64,000 bases of DNA from Isoetes taiwanensis (GCA_021234155.1 JAJEKV010000041.1:736835-800834); one strand, 5' to 3'; positions 1 through 11,867 are shown, counted from the stretch's first letter. Translations and numbers: made by a program. Notes: a model not told the origin generated them from the letters alone.

Positions 1-739
1 GGAAATAAATTTATGTCCCTAATGTATAGTTATGTTTGCAGCATGATCCAATATTGTACATAATGTTACAGACGATAATCAAATTTAGCATGAATGATTA
101 TGCAAACTAGACTGACAATAAAAGAAATGTTCCCTTTTCTCTAGAAGTCAACCTAATGCATTCAAACATAAAATCACGGATGGGTTATTTCCAAAATTTC
201 ATGTCCAAAATAAAGGTTTGACAGCCCAAAAAGAGCAATTCATGGTTTGAGGAATCAGATTACCTTGAAGCAGAATCAGAGAAATTTGAGGCAAAATCAG
301 AGGAATTTGAGGCAAATTCAGAGGAATCGATTACGCTTTACAATCGCAGGAAGCGGGATTTGTATATCATCTTGAAAGATGATATACAAATCCTATGCTT
401 CGCGATTGTAAAGGTAATGGCGTGGTTTGCCTCAAATTCCTCGTGACCGCCTCAAATTTTCTCTCGAATTCTTCAAGGTAATCTGATTCCTCAAACCATG
501 AATTGCTCTTTTTGGGCTGTCAAACCTTTATTTTGGACATGAAATTTTGGAAATAACCCATCCGTGATTTTATTTTGAATGCATTAGGTTGACTTCTAGA
601 GAAAAGGGAACATTTCTTTTATTGTCAGTCTAGTTTGCATAATCATTCATGCTAAATTTGATTATCGTCTGTAACATTATGTACAATATTGGATCTTGCT
701 GCAAACATAACTATACATTAGGGACATAAATTTATTTCC
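1..739. repeat. Long inverted repeat (foldback/MITE-like element)
   Basis: The first ~330 bases reappear as their reverse complement in roughly 420-739, with only small indels and substitutions. The ends read GGAAATAAATTTATGTCC and its complement. The centre is a short loop near 373-376 flanked by TTGTATATCATCT and its complement. The left end coincides with the window edge, so the true terminus and any target duplication cannot be seen. No coding capacity was recognised. It could be a foldback transposon or a long hairpin-RNA locus. Confidence 0.85.
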
Positions 740-1226
740 AACAGATAAGTGCTCTACTGTAAAACCAGGGCACCTTGTACTCTTTCAGAATGAGGAAAAA
801 GTAAAAGCACACACGGTAGGTGAGTGCCATTCCTCCTAGAACCAGGAGGTTTAACCATTTTCCTCTAAGGATCAGGTTGTCGACACCACTTCTAATCTGT
901 TGCATGTTGCTCGGGATAAAACAGTTGCTGCAAAGAACCAAGCTGGAGAAATTCTGCAGCAGGTATGCTCAAATCTGAGGTTTAACATATAATTTGCATA
1001 TATCAAATTTCGTATTGCTTAGAAGTTCCCTTCGTTTTTTTTTTCATTATTTAATACTATAGCTGAGAACAATAGGTTTGCAACCTTTCTGAGGCATTAG
1101 TTCAATGATTTTCCATTGCTTGATCCCATGCCCATGCCTTACAAAGGCCATGAAGCAATTATAAAAATTTACATCAGGATCACATCCTCTGCATGGCATT
1201 GCCTTCAAGGAAAGAACGAGATTGTT
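740..1226. other. Unassigned intergenic sequence
   Basis: AT-rich sequence with a short T-run near 1037-1047. No gene, RNA or structured repeat was recognised. Confidence 0.5.
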
Positions 1227-1633
1227 CTAAATCTCCCATTTTAATATACTCATCAAGAAGGGTATTAAAGAGACAACATTGATGCCAATCTTATTTTCAA
1301 GTAAGTGCATACTTTTCAATTTGCAACGAGGGTTAACAATGGCTTTACTTAGAGCTATTGCTCCCCTATCCCCTACTCTGTTTTTAGTCAAGTCCAGATG
1401 TGAATGCAACAGGTTTTACTCACCAGAACCTCTGCAAGCAGCTCTACTTCATGGTCATCAATCTGATAGTCGCTTAAATCTAGTTCTTCTATTTTGCAAC
1501 TGGGGCTCTGCAGTGCATTTGCTAGTAACTGTATGCTTTCTGATGTCTTTGCACATGACGTTAGCTGCAAAAACTTGAGTGCTGAGTTCATGAACCTTAT
1601 GAGATCCATGTGCATATTCTTCCTCATTCTCAA
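1227..1633 (-). pseudogene. RI-type leucine-rich repeat gene fragment, frameshifted
   Basis: Two minus-strand frames carry consecutive ribonuclease-inhibitor-type LRRs. Residues such as SIQLLANALQSP, IEELDLSD and ELLAEVL lie in one frame (about 1430-1600), and LDLTKNRVGDRGAIALSKAI in the next frame (about 1300-1400). Alternating 28-29-residue units of the form LxxLDLSxNxIxDxGAxxLAxAL are typical of RI/NLRC3-like LRR proteins, which mediate protein-protein contacts. The change of frame near 1395-1410 falls inside a repeat where the pattern should continue. A one-base lesion therefore fits better than an intron. No NACHT or other partner domain is visible beside it. It is probably a decayed fragment, and the full gene function is unknown. 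Confidence 0.6.
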
Positions 1634-4092
1634 AGTTTGTGCAACTCTCTTTTGAGAATGTCACGGATGAATTCCAGTGAACTTTGTTTTGCCTTTTTCT
1701 ATAAGGATGCATCCTCATTTGCATATTTAACATAAAAGGAAAGAAATCACATGCATGCATACTAATCTGAATGTTGTAGTGACACTCCTGGGGATGGATA
1801 TCAGATATTGCATGCGCCAATCAAAAGGATCTTGAGCTGGGGCTTTCCACCACATACTTTAAAGATTGCCTTATTAAAGTGGGCAAATGGGTCTGCACAT
1901 TGCAATGAAGATATAAAGCTGAATAGCAGGAAGCCACACACAGAGGTAAAATTTATATTCCAGAGCTTATTTAGTTAGAAATCTTTTAGCTAGTGCAGTG
2001 TATATGGACTTCGAAGTATGTAAAATCTTAAAACATTCTAGACGGATTCCTCGTGGAGGAAAACTTTCATGCATAATGTAATGAGAAAATTAACAAAGTT
2101 AGAGGTCTTTGGATCTATGTATCTTTGGTACATGTATCTTTGGATCTATGTATCTTTGGTACATGTTTGTTTTTGCGTCTCTTTTTTCATTCTGTCTGCA
2201 ATAATTGCTCACTGTTGCTTGCTAGACATTCACACAACAGAGCAAAAAATGCATGGTTATCTGTCAATAGTAGAGAAATGGATGATTATAGTATCTTATT
2301 TCTATACATTTATGAACCTCATATGCCAAGAAAGTTTTATAGTGTTTAAAACCGTGGATCTCATGGGATATGGCTTTTGCAGATAAGCAAAAACATGGTC
2401 AAGCTGGATTTCTTTGCAACAGACCCAACGTTGTTGCTTTAATAGAGATTGGCATGGAGTCTATCGAGATAATGGAATCTGTGGATGTTGCAGTAGTAGA
2501 TACGTTTGGGCTATGGGAATGACATCAGATATGAATTCTTATGATATTAAGCATGATAAAAAATGCCAATCCTTGCGAAATATATCATGCTGTTGTATTG
2601 GCTGAATAAGTCTTATAAATTCATTTGAATTCTCAAATTTTTAACATTTTGATCTGTAAATCTCTATTTTAGAGAGTCTTTTGTGCAGAGGGTTTCAGAG
2701 TGCTTTTACAATCTGGACATTCCTGGAGCGGTCATACATCAAGCAATAAGGTGTATTTTATGATCATTAGTTAAATGATAAAGCTGAGAATCTTTATTCT
2801 CGACGGGCATTTATATGTTGCATATATGTTGTATGGTTGGATGTATGAGTAATTCACTTTGTTAAGTTAATGTTATGCATATCTATAACTACTACTTCTG
2901 TACAGGCTGTTTGCAAGGCATTGATGCTCCTTGAGTTCATCATAAGCTTATGTGTGCTAGTTCGTTTTTCTCTGTGGAACCTTCACAGCCAGCTCTTATT
3001 CGGCTGGATATAGTTCGGTAAGAAAAAACATGGTATTGATTTGATGCTCCTAGAGTCTTTAATTTATGTTTTTGATATGGCAGATCTTTCATGACTATTG
3101 TCATGATTAGCATCTCTTCACTTGATTATTATGATCTTAAGCATGGATTGAAGAAGACCAGCATATTCTTAACACATGCTCATGCCCATGGTGGACGAGC
3201 CTAAGATTTAATTCGTCTAATAAACCTCTTCGAATTAGCTCATCTCAGATCACTGCCATGAGCTACATCCTCCTTTGGTTCCTCGAAGACCAAGTCGCTC
3301 CGTTAGTGAAATTAGCTCAGAACTGGGTTTAATCGTAAGTTGTGGTTCTGATTTTAACTTTTACTACACTCATTGCGAGTAGCTTAAGAAGTATAAACGC
3401 CCATAATCTGCTCGAGGGAAGGACTAGCCCTCTCTTAAGTAAAAACTGGAGGTTTCTATATCTAGTTGCTAGAACGTATTTCTTAAAGGGTGTTTAATTC
3501 TCTTGCTTGTATTGCAATTCTGTCATTGCTTCTCGTTTATTTATACCAGTGCTGATGGAGATAACTTATTCTTGCAGCATGTTCATTTGGTGTATGTGGG
3601 AAAGGAGATTGCATTTCAAGTTTAAAAAATGACTTAAGTCATGCTGGGAATATGTCGCATTAGCTTCCTTGACACACAATGCCTTGATTCACAATTTGTA
3701 AAGAAAAAGTCTACATGTTTTCACCAAGCTTCAACGTTTTATGAAAAATCAAATGAGAACATTTTGAACGAAAATGTCAGATTAAAGTTCATTTTCAAGC
3801 CTCCGACCATTGTTATATCTCACATGCCATTTTGCTACATGCTTTGAAAGATGTGACTACAACATTATCAGATGTTATAGAAGCATATAATCATCTGGCA
3901 TGCTCATGGACCCATCTGGCAAGCTCAAAGGCAGATTAGGTTCGAAAATATAACACAGAAAGCAATAAAGCAAAAAGAAAACTCTTTACTGGTGTAGAAG
4001 TATCTCAAATTCTTAAACTTCTTGTGGCAGACAAACGTTCCACAATGGGATGAGCATATGAAGGTCTCACAAATGCAGAAATATAAAGACGT
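1634..4092. other. Gene-poor interval
   Basis: About 2.4 kb without a recognised gene. An open stretch at 1826-1946 (+) ends in a plausible GT donor but matches no family I know. Short open frames at 2.1-2.6 kb and 3.64-3.85 kb look like chance. Confidence 0.5.
2107..2168. repeat. 31-bp tandem duplication
   Basis: Two adjacent copies of a 31-bp unit beginning CTTTGGATCTATGTATCTTT and ending in TACATGTWT. The unit itself contains a partial internal repeat (TATCTTTGG). Confidence 0.85.
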
Positions 4093-4216
4093 CTGCCAAG
4101 CAAAACAAAATGCCAACTGCCAAGCAAAACAAGATGCCAACTGCCAAGCAAAACAAGCAAAACTGCCAAGCAAAACAAGATTTGTTGATTGCCAACTGCC
4201 AAGCAAAACAAGATGC
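4093..4216 (+). repeat. Minisatellite with CTGCCAAGCAAAACAAGATG core
   Basis: Five imperfect copies of a ~24-bp unit with core CTGCCAAGCAAAACAAGATG. Copy 3 is shortened and copy 4 carries an insertion. All frames through it happen to be open because the unit is a multiple of three; no protein family is recognised. Confidence 0.85.
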
Positions 4217-4725
4217 ACTTTGTGAACATAACCATCTAATGAAAGTGTTGAAAGTCTGCTATATGAACCCCATTGATTCTCTAAGTAGTAATTTCACATC
4301 ACATATAAACCTGCAGCAAAATCATGACTAGACCTGAAGGGTCTTGTAACCTTAAGAGTTGTCAAGGAAACAGACAAAAAACACCCTCTTTAGAACCCAA
4401 TATCAACCGAATCAACGGGTCCCGATTCTTATTGTAGCGACGGCATATTTGAAAGTCTACAAAGACTTCATATCTGAGATCATCATTCCCAAGTATATCT
4501 GGACTTCAAGTTCAGGAGACGTGATATTTGGAGGATTATGTATGCACTAGTAAGAAAATGTCTCTGGGTAATGGCCCTGGAATATCTCACGTTTGCTTAG
4601 AAATGGTTATTTTATGGTCCCTGATGATGCTAAGTGAAGAAAATGTCTCCACAATATACATAACTTGTTGATTTCTGATGTGGAGTTGGAGAAGCAAAAC
4701 AAGTTACAAGTTGTAACAAGAGTTC

Positions 4726-5234
4726 ATGATGGCACCACCTTTTCTTCATAACATGATCATGATCTGCATATTCATCTTGTTGACCAATTTTACAAATCTT
4801 GTTCAATCTGTAGATTCGGAGGCTCAAGCACTGAAAGATTTCAAAGCAAATATTGTAGCCGATCCGCTTATGCTGTACCTTTGCAATTGTCTTTCTGCTC
4901 ATTACTTCGGAGCATCGATCTCAGAAGTAATTCTCTGGTTGGTTCTTTACCTGAAGCTCTTGGCAATTGGTCCAGACTTGAGTACTTCAATATTTCTCAT
5001 AACCACCTGAGTGGTAATATACCAGGCTCCGTTGGAGATTTGAGCAAGTTGAAGATTCTAGATTTAAGCTACAACAAGCTGACAGGTTCTATACCTGCAA
5101 CACTAAGCAACTGTTCTCTGCTCAATATCCTCAATTTGGATGCAAATATGCTGACAGGAAATATACCAGAGGAGTTTGGGAGGCTTCAACGTTTACAGGA
5201 CCTCATCTTAGGCACTCTAGTTGGTCCTGCCTAA
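4726..5234 (+). pseudogene. LRR receptor-like kinase, 5' ectodomain fragment
   Basis: An ATG at 4726 opens a hydrophobic signal peptide (MIMICIFILLTNF) followed by the LRR N-terminal cap sequence SEAQALKDFKANIVADP. The expected W-x-G-V-x-C cap is missing. A different frame (from about 4881) then gives plant-specific LRRs: LRSIDLRSNSLVGSLPEAL, LEYFNISHNHLSGNIP, LKILDLSYNKLTGSIP, LNILNLDANMLTGNIP. Reading stops at 5234. There is no transmembrane segment or kinase domain downstream. In intact genes this ectodomain sits outside the cell and binds ligand. The frame change and missing cap indicate an internal deletion plus 3' truncation. Confidence 0.75.
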
Positions 5235-5660
5235 GATCTAAAGAGGGTTATAATTCCTGGAATTGCATGATCCAGACAGACCAGGCTGTGCAAACAGTGT
5301 CAACTTTAGCTCGTGGTGTAGGAATCTCAGAATCTCACAAGTTCTCATCGCCCAACTCTGAAACAATAGAGATCTAAGACCAAGCCCAACTCTGAAATAA
5401 CATTTATCATGGCAAGTATATTTTTCAGGTTTCATTGGCAGTATATTCTAGATCAAAGTAAATCTAGTTACGAGGAGAGTTTGCCCATCAGAACTTGCCT
5501 GAGGAGGATTAGAATTGCCCATTAAAACTGTCAAAGTTTTATACATCAAGTTAAGATGCTTTCAAGTTTGAAAAAAGAGAATCAAATAACACAAAGAATT
5601 ATAACAAACAACACAAAAGCTGAAACTGTACAAACAGTACTTCCATATGCATGCCAACAT
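5235..5660. other. Short intergenic stretch
   Basis: Nothing recognised between the LRR fragment and the stop codon of the SANT-type gene. Confidence 0.5.
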
Positions 5661-6433
5661 CTATAGCTTCTTCACAAGTTCTTTGAATGATGCATTCATA
5701 CTCTCCATGATCTTCAGCCGCTTAGCTTCCCAGAAATCGAACTTCTCAAGCATTTCTTTCCGTCCTTCTTCCAACTTCACAAGCAGATTATTCTTTTTGT
5801 TATCTCTGCGGACACGTTTTGTTGGGACATTCTCTTTGTTTCCAGTAACATCCACCAAATCAATTTTTTCTTCCTCTTCATTAATGGCACCTCCATGGAC
5901 TGCTTTGCTTACATTAGCCCTTGTCCCCATGTACTCGTCTATCAACTTGTAGAATTTGAATTCTCTCCTATCATTTCCTGAAATGCTGTTGTGCTGCCTA
6001 TCTTTGGCATATTGTTTGTTTACTTGCATCCATTTTTTGCGGCAAGCCTCTGAATCTTTATCAAACTTGGGGCAAACAGCAACTAGCTTTGTCAACACTG
6101 TTTTCCAAAGATCAATCCCTTGCTTTGGTGGCTTAGAAAACTCATCTGCCATTCCACCACGGATGTGAATCAAGGATGTTGTCCAAACATCATCCCATCG
6201 TCCAAAACTTTTATCCTTATCACATGATTCAATGCAACAGGAGATGGCAAGGTTGTAGTTTGAGGTGGCCTAATACCATATAAAAACCCTGCATGAAATC
6301 CTGGATAAGAGCCCTGTTGAAAACCTTGTATTGAAAACATTGACGGTGGATAATTGGCAAAGGCATTTGGACTAGCAAATGGATTGTTTACACTTCCTCC
6401 AATTTCAGCAAAGTTCTTGCCGTGTTCAGACAT
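5661..6433 (-). pseudogene. Myb/SANT-like (trihelix-type) DNA-binding protein with one frameshift
   Basis: The ATG at 6433 starts MSEHGKNFAEIGG and a Gly/Pro/Phe-rich N-terminal region. In the next frame a helical SANT-like domain follows: SFGRWDDVWTTSLIHI, then LWKTVLTKLV, ACRKKWMQVNKQYAKDR and EFKFYKLIDEYMG. The tail is acidic then basic (KRVRRDNKKNN, a possible nuclear signal) and ends in a coiled-coil-like segment (EEGRKEMLEKFDFWEAKRL). The two frames overlap at 6170-6173. Losing one base near 6231 would explain the break, since the second frame reads ESCDKDKSFGRW directly after PSPVAL. Plant proteins with this domain are either transcription factors or accessory proteins of Harbinger transposons; neither can be chosen here. 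No intron signals were needed. Confidence 0.65.
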
Positions 6434-8060
6434 TTTTCAAGAGAAAACCTCTGCAATTATAAACAAAGAATAGGACTATTGTCAGTAACAAACATTACTA
6501 TTAGTAGCAAACAGGAATAAGTTAGACATAAAGCTTGATGCTGACTATTTGGCCTTGAACCTGCTGGTAATATTAAGGACGATAAGCAGCAGGCTGTAGA
6601 TTATATAATGCAAAAAGAATTTAGTGAGTTTAACTACTGTCAGTTAAATGCACAGCTAGTAAACTACTGTTGTACCAACAGAATCACAGTTCTTTTGACA
6701 AAGCCAGCATAAATGTGTAGCAAGAATAAGCATAATGCAGACAAAAAACCATACCAAAAGGATATGAACACGTTTTGAGGTGCATAGGACATACGTACCT
6801 AGACATAATGCAGTGCGAAAAACTAGAAAAGGAGGAAGTATAAGAAGTACACATTCACATTTTCAGCAATATTGTATACACTGGTATGCACAAGCACGCA
6901 TAAATGCACATAAACGCTAAAGTTCATAAAAAGTTCAAATATACAAAGTATACAATCATGCGAAATGATTTAGTGAGAGTAACTTTCATCGTCCATTTAA
7001 TGGCAATAGGATGAGCAGAATGCATAGAAGAATAAAGATACAACCTTTCATAATGAGAAGTATGCTGATATAGAAAATAAAAACCATTTATCCTTTAGAC
7101 CAAAGATACCAGAACACAAACACCCGGACGGGAAGTTCAAGAATAAGAATAATTCTGATAAGAGAAGTTAGAAATGGTAAGAGAAGTTAAAAATGCATAA
7201 ACGTGCATAATGTTGGTGGATATGAGAACCAAAGGGTCCGAGAGACATGACAAAACATCATCAAAATGCTTATTTCTTTCATTCTATGGTGTGTAGTAAA
7301 GCAAATATACAGCAACATTCACTGTGAGTTTACTGTGAGTTTTAATCTCCCTTTATTGTTGCATTATAGCAGTACATATATCTACCGACTTACATAACAT
7401 CTATTGGAGCAGTGCACAATATTTTTTGTTTACATTGGATGAAATTTAAGACTTGGACAAGTAGTCTGCTAAGACCATTTGTCTTACAGAAACTACGGAA
7501 AACCAATAGGCACACATGAGATTTATCAAATTGATCTACTTTGGCATATGGCAACATAATCTATACAAGAATTAGCCAAAGACCTCAACTGTATCCTTAT
7601 ACACCAGAAATGCATTCTAAATTCCTCATTATCTACATTATGAGGGATTTAATAACGTCCATTATGCAAAAACTGTGAAACTTGAAGTAAAAAATTTGAA
7701 ATTTAAACCTGTAGAGAACTTCGAATAACATTATCACTACAGATAGAGAACTTACCACTATCTGTAGATAGCAGAGCGCGCTCCGGAACTCCTCGTAAAC
7801 ACGTAACTCCGGAACTCCGGAGCTGATTCTTGGTCCGACGTGGATACCACGTAAACAGAAAATAGACACCCTTTAATGGAATCTCAAGCATGATAGGAAT
7901 TACGGACGTGGCATAATATTATTGGCTATTTTAATAATTGACGCCCAAGTGGAATCTGGGCCTGAAAGGACACGTCCGATGGATCAAACGTGAAGCATAG
8001 TTGAGAAAATTGAATGGAGAAATTGAGTTGAATTGAAGGAGAGGAGGATTTGGCAAAACA
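6434..8060. other. Intergenic interval upstream of the HMG-box gene
   Basis: No gene recognised. At 7785-7825 a CTCCGGAACT motif is repeated three times (overlapping CCGGA palindromes), about 240-275 bp upstream of the HMG-box start. This could be promoter sequence, but no clear TATA box was found. Confidence 0.4.
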
Positions 8061-8487
8061 ATGAGGAGGCCATCAAGAACTAGAAACAGGAGAAGTGGGG
8101 GCATGGGGGTGCGGCGAAAGAGGCGGCCTCGACGAAAACGCCATGGCCCCAAAAGACCCCTAGTTGCATACATGTTCTTCTGCAAGAGTAATAGAGACAA
8201 GGTAATTAAGAATCATCCCAATGCAAGCTTTGGTCAAATTGGTCGCCTTCTTGGCCAAAATTGGAGAAACCTTTCCGATGCAGAAAAGAAAGTAAGTGTT
8301 CCTTATGATCTTTTGATTGATTTCTTGTTTGATTATCATGCCAATCTCTCACCCTCAAGTTCATTGTCTTCCCATACTTTCCTCATATTTTGATTTGTTG
8401 GTTCGTCAGCCTTACGAGAAAAGAGCTGCCATTGATCGCCAACGTTGGAAACGCATGAAGTCCAAACATATCCGACGAACTAGATAA
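8061..8487 (+). CDS. HMG-box protein (HMGB-like), two exons
   Basis: Exon 1 (8061-8291) starts at ATG in the context ACAATGAGG and encodes a very basic N-terminus (RRKRRPRRKRHGPKRP). The first helices of an HMG box follow: LVAYMFFCKSNRDKVIKNHP, then FGQIGRLLGQNWRNLSDAEKK. A clean GTAAGT donor at 8292 and TCAG acceptor ending at 8409 join in phase 0 to exon 2 (8410-8487). Exon 2 completes the third helix (PYEKRAAIDRQRWKRMK) and stops at TAA. The product is 102 residues: basic tail plus a single box, without the acidic C-terminus of most plant HMGB proteins. HMG boxes bind the DNA minor groove and bend it, so a nuclear architectural role is inferred. All key aromatic and basic positions appear present. 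This is the best-preserved host gene in the window. Confidence 0.88.
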
Positions 8488-9127
8488 TTCTCTTCCATTT
8501 TCTCAAATGCTACTCAACGTTGATGCCTTGCATCCACTTCTCTTAAAAAACAAAATGGCGATTTTTCATAACGCCTAATCATAGGACTTGTTCATCAACA
8601 GTTATTATTGAATTCAAAGCTTGTCTTATAATCTAGTGCAAACGGAAATAATAACTCCTCAATCTATTGTCAATGTTCACCTTCAAAATTGTAGAACTTG
8701 GAGATGTGGATTTGTTGATGTCATCGTATGCTTAGACATGTATACGTGGAGAACTTTAAAATCAATTTGGCTGGAATGTTGCAAAGTATTGCTTTATAAG
8801 GCATTTGTGTCCAATCAAGTATGAAACATGCACCACCATCTATATATTTTGAGCAATGCTATAATAAAAACTTTATGCAATAATGACTAGGCATCGTAGA
8901 ATAATTACGTACTCTCTACCTTGCACATAACTAGATTTGCCTCATGCTTAGTTTTTCTAACTAGAGTTATAATGGTACATGAACTTGACAAAAAGGAAAT
9001 TCCTTTTGCAACGAAATATATTTATAATCACTTGTACAATACATTGAGTTTACACACCAAATTAGTTCGATCTCAAAATGAAAACTCATGCATTAGTCGC
9101 GAACTTGAGGCAATGAAATTTTAAGGT
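8488..9127. other. Intergenic sequence
   Basis: No gene, RNA or repeat recognised downstream of the HMG-box gene. Confidence 0.5.
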
Positions 9128-9199
9128 CCCCAAATGTTTGAACCAGTGACTTCGAGTGTGGCAGTTTAAGGTCCTGCCACTAGACTATGCCCCAAGGGC
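9128..9199 (-). mobile_element. tRNA-like SINE head (RNA polymerase III A and B boxes)
   Basis: On the minus strand the sequence begins GCCCTTGGGGCATAGTCTAG, with an A-box-like TAGTCTAGTGG about 11 bases in. A B-box-like GGTTCAAAC lies roughly 50 bases later. The spacing matches tRNA-derived SINE heads. No tRNA cloverleaf or 3' tail was resolved, so the extent of the element is uncertain. Confidence 0.45.
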
Positions 9200-9534
9200 A
9201 AAGGTGTATAATCTATTGTATACTACCAATAGCATTATCCTTCCGCCACATATTAAATTATTCAAGCACATGTGATTATGTATAAAGGAAAGGAAAGAAG
9301 CTGATGGGGCTCGGCGACCGGCACTAGCCAGGAGCGCATCATATGCTGCACCAGAAAGCGGGATCTTTGTCCTTTCCCCTACAATATAGAAATTGGGTAG
9401 CATTTTTTGCTCTATTTTACTTCGGCAATTGTGCTAAGGTTGTTGCTTCGGCGGTTTACTATGTTAGGAATTCTAAGCTTTGCTAGAAACTTACACATCT
9501 ATCCACCAACTTTTGGTAAGTCACAAAACCAAAA

Positions 9535-10190
9535 TGCGTTCTAAAATATTCTAGAAAATTCTAGAACATAAGAGAATCTGGGGGGAAACTAAGAAAATTC
9601 TTCCAAAAAGTTCCAAATTGTTCTAATAAGTTCTAGAATGTAGGGGAATCTATGGGAATGTAAGAGAATCTAGGGAAATACTTCCAGAAAGTCCTAGGAT
9701 ATTTTGAAAGTCTCAGAATGTTCCAGAAAGTCTTAGAATGTTCTAAAAAATTCTAGAATGTAAAGGAATCTAGGAGAATCTAACAGAATCTAAGAAAATC
9801 TCATAAAATGTAAGAGAATATAGGAAAATATTTACAAGCCTAAGGGAATCTCTTAAAATCTAGGGGATCTAAGGGAATCTTCATAAAATCTAAGGGAATC
9901 TAAGAAAATGTTGATGAAATCTTAGAGTATCTAGGGGAATCTTTATAGAATCTCTTTGAATCTCATATAATGTAAGGGAACCTAGGGCAATCTCATAAAA
10001 TCTAAAAGGATCTAAGGTAATCTAAGGGGATCTTCATAGAATCTTGGAATCTACAGAAATCTAATGGAATCTAGAGGGAATCTTATAAAATTTAGAGGGA
10101 TCTCCACGAAACCTCCAAGAGAACCTTAGGAGAATCTTAGAGAATCTATGAATTTAGAGTATTCTCAAGAGATTCTTTTAGAATGTAGGA
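9535..10190. repeat. Degenerate AGAATCTAAGGG-type repeat tract
   Basis: About 650 bp dominated by variants of AGAATCTAAGGGAATCT and, at the left end, TTCTAGAA and GTTCTAAAA motifs. The period is irregular (10-14 bp). At 9549-9566 it contains TTCTAGAAAATTCTAGAA, a perfect four-unit heat-shock-element pattern, though this may simply follow from the repeat composition. No coding capacity. Confidence 0.75.
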
Positions 10191-10802
10191 CATGACAAGA
10201 ACTTGCATCGAAAAGGTAAGAGTTACGCTAAGACACATGTTTGAGGAGCAGAGGATTGGACTGGCCATGCTCTTCCACCCATGCCCTATGCAGATTCCGT
10301 GGTGGTGGGAACCATTACTCTTAACGCCTAGACGTGCTACATCTATGGTCATTTAAATAACATTTGGGTATGTAATAGTATGCTTCACAAAAGGCTTCTT
10401 ATTAGTGTTTTCCTATAAAACAAAGTTTAAACTAAAATGCAGTAATTTGCTCCAAAATGCACTTTGAAAGGAATGTTTGAAAGATACCCTAGAATAAAAG
10501 ATCTATTTTTGCCTATTTATGACAAGTTTGACAATTTGAACATTTTAGGTAATTTTGAGGGGGTAATTGAAGTTAGCTTATATGCAAAATTGTTTGATAC
10601 CCCTTGTTAGCCGCCTAGTTTGGTATGAAAAATAGTAACGAATCTAAACTCTAAAGAAGTAGACATTGGAAAAAACAGCACGTGCACTAGAGCAACAAAA
10701 AGATATGTATTCAAAGTTTTCATAATCAATACAAAATTATGAACAAAATTGTTAGAAATGCAACAAATCTTGACATTGCTTTTTCCTATTTACATGTACG
10801 GC
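10191..10802. other. Intergenic sequence
   Basis: No feature recognised. Confidence 0.45.
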
Positions 10803-11610
10803 TTATCGAACAGACTTATATTTTGCAGCTAAATCATGATGCATCTCATCCTCTGACTCGTTGAGACCGTGATCATCAAAGCTATTCGTGTCCGCTACCT
10901 CACTATTAAAACTGGATATACTTGAACGATCTTCCCCGTCACTGTCTATCAAAGAAACTTCCTCAATATCTCTGACAACCTTTTTGGGTGTTTTGCCCAG
11001 TCCGTATGCTGATCTTAGTAATGTTTGAGTCACAACACACAACTTGTTAGTAACACCTAGAACAAATCCATATGCAAGCACTTTTACTTCAGCAAGATCT
11101 CTGGCACCAATGTGTTGCTTTAGTGTTTGCTCTCTTTTCCACTTCAGTTGTTACTGCTCCAGCTGTTACCATCTCCATATTGTAATTATCACTGAATGCA
11201 TTGGTCCCGCTTGTTCTTATCTAGTGCACTTTTAGTTGTGTAGGAATTCCATCCACCCATGTGGCATCTAGTCCTTTAGCCAACCAGAATGGCTTCCCAG
11301 TCTCACCATCATCAGATAGAACAGTAACAAGCATTCCTTTTTTAATCTCATAGATGGATCCAAAGACCGGGGCAAATTATTGTGTCGTACGTCTAGGGGC
11401 GATGTACATCATTCTAGCATCTTCATCTGAGCTAGGCACCAGTTGCACTTGTTCCTCTTGATTCTTAACTTGTACAAGCACATTTTTCCTGGTTGGCTAG
11501 TTGAAGATAGTAGGTCTTTGATCTTGTGCCATGGCATGTAATAGCACACGTTCTTGAGCAAAAAACTGAGTCCACCATAAGGTATCTACTTCCTCAAAAC
11601 GATTAGAAGC
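10803..11610 (-). pseudogene. Decayed protein-coding gene of unknown family
   Basis: Protein-like sequence is scattered over the minus-strand frames and interrupted by stops. From upstream to downstream: EEVDTLWWTQFFAQERVLLH and KNVLVQVKNQEEQVQLV (about 11610-11440), FGSIYEIKKGMLVTVLSDDG with GKPFWLAKGLDATWVDGIP (about 11370-11240), then a C-terminal piece with AYGLGKTPKKVVRDIEEV and an acidic serine-rich end (11081-10803). I do not recognise the family. The style resembles plant transposon-associated proteins. It may be the distal part of the gene that starts at 13553, with intervening insertions including a poly-A SINE at 11.87 kb. Confidence 0.4.
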
Positions 11611-11867
11611 AGAACATGACTAGATGCTCTTTCTAATGCAATCCAATCACTTGTTTGAGTCAAGTGTTCTTCCTTCCTTTCTGCTCTTTGTGATTTCTTT
11701 CAAGCTTTTTAAATGAATTAAATATCATCTGTTGGTTGCCACTCTAAAGATGTGGCATATTTCTTGCCTTGCAATATGGCCTTTAGGTTCTCTAAAAGTC
11801 TTGCTCGAACGAAAGCTCTCAATCTACCAGCAAAGAGGTTCTCCAGGATTCCTACAATCCACATCCA

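Noticed and set aside
3170-3200. THAHAHGG-like peptide suggesting a metallo-beta-lactamase motif
   Set aside because: It is a few codons in otherwise stop-filled sequence, and the second His-Asp pair is absent.
4022-4331. Lysine/glutamine-rich proteins over the 4.1-kb minisatellite
   Set aside because: All six frames stay open because the repeat unit is a multiple of three; no real gene signals.
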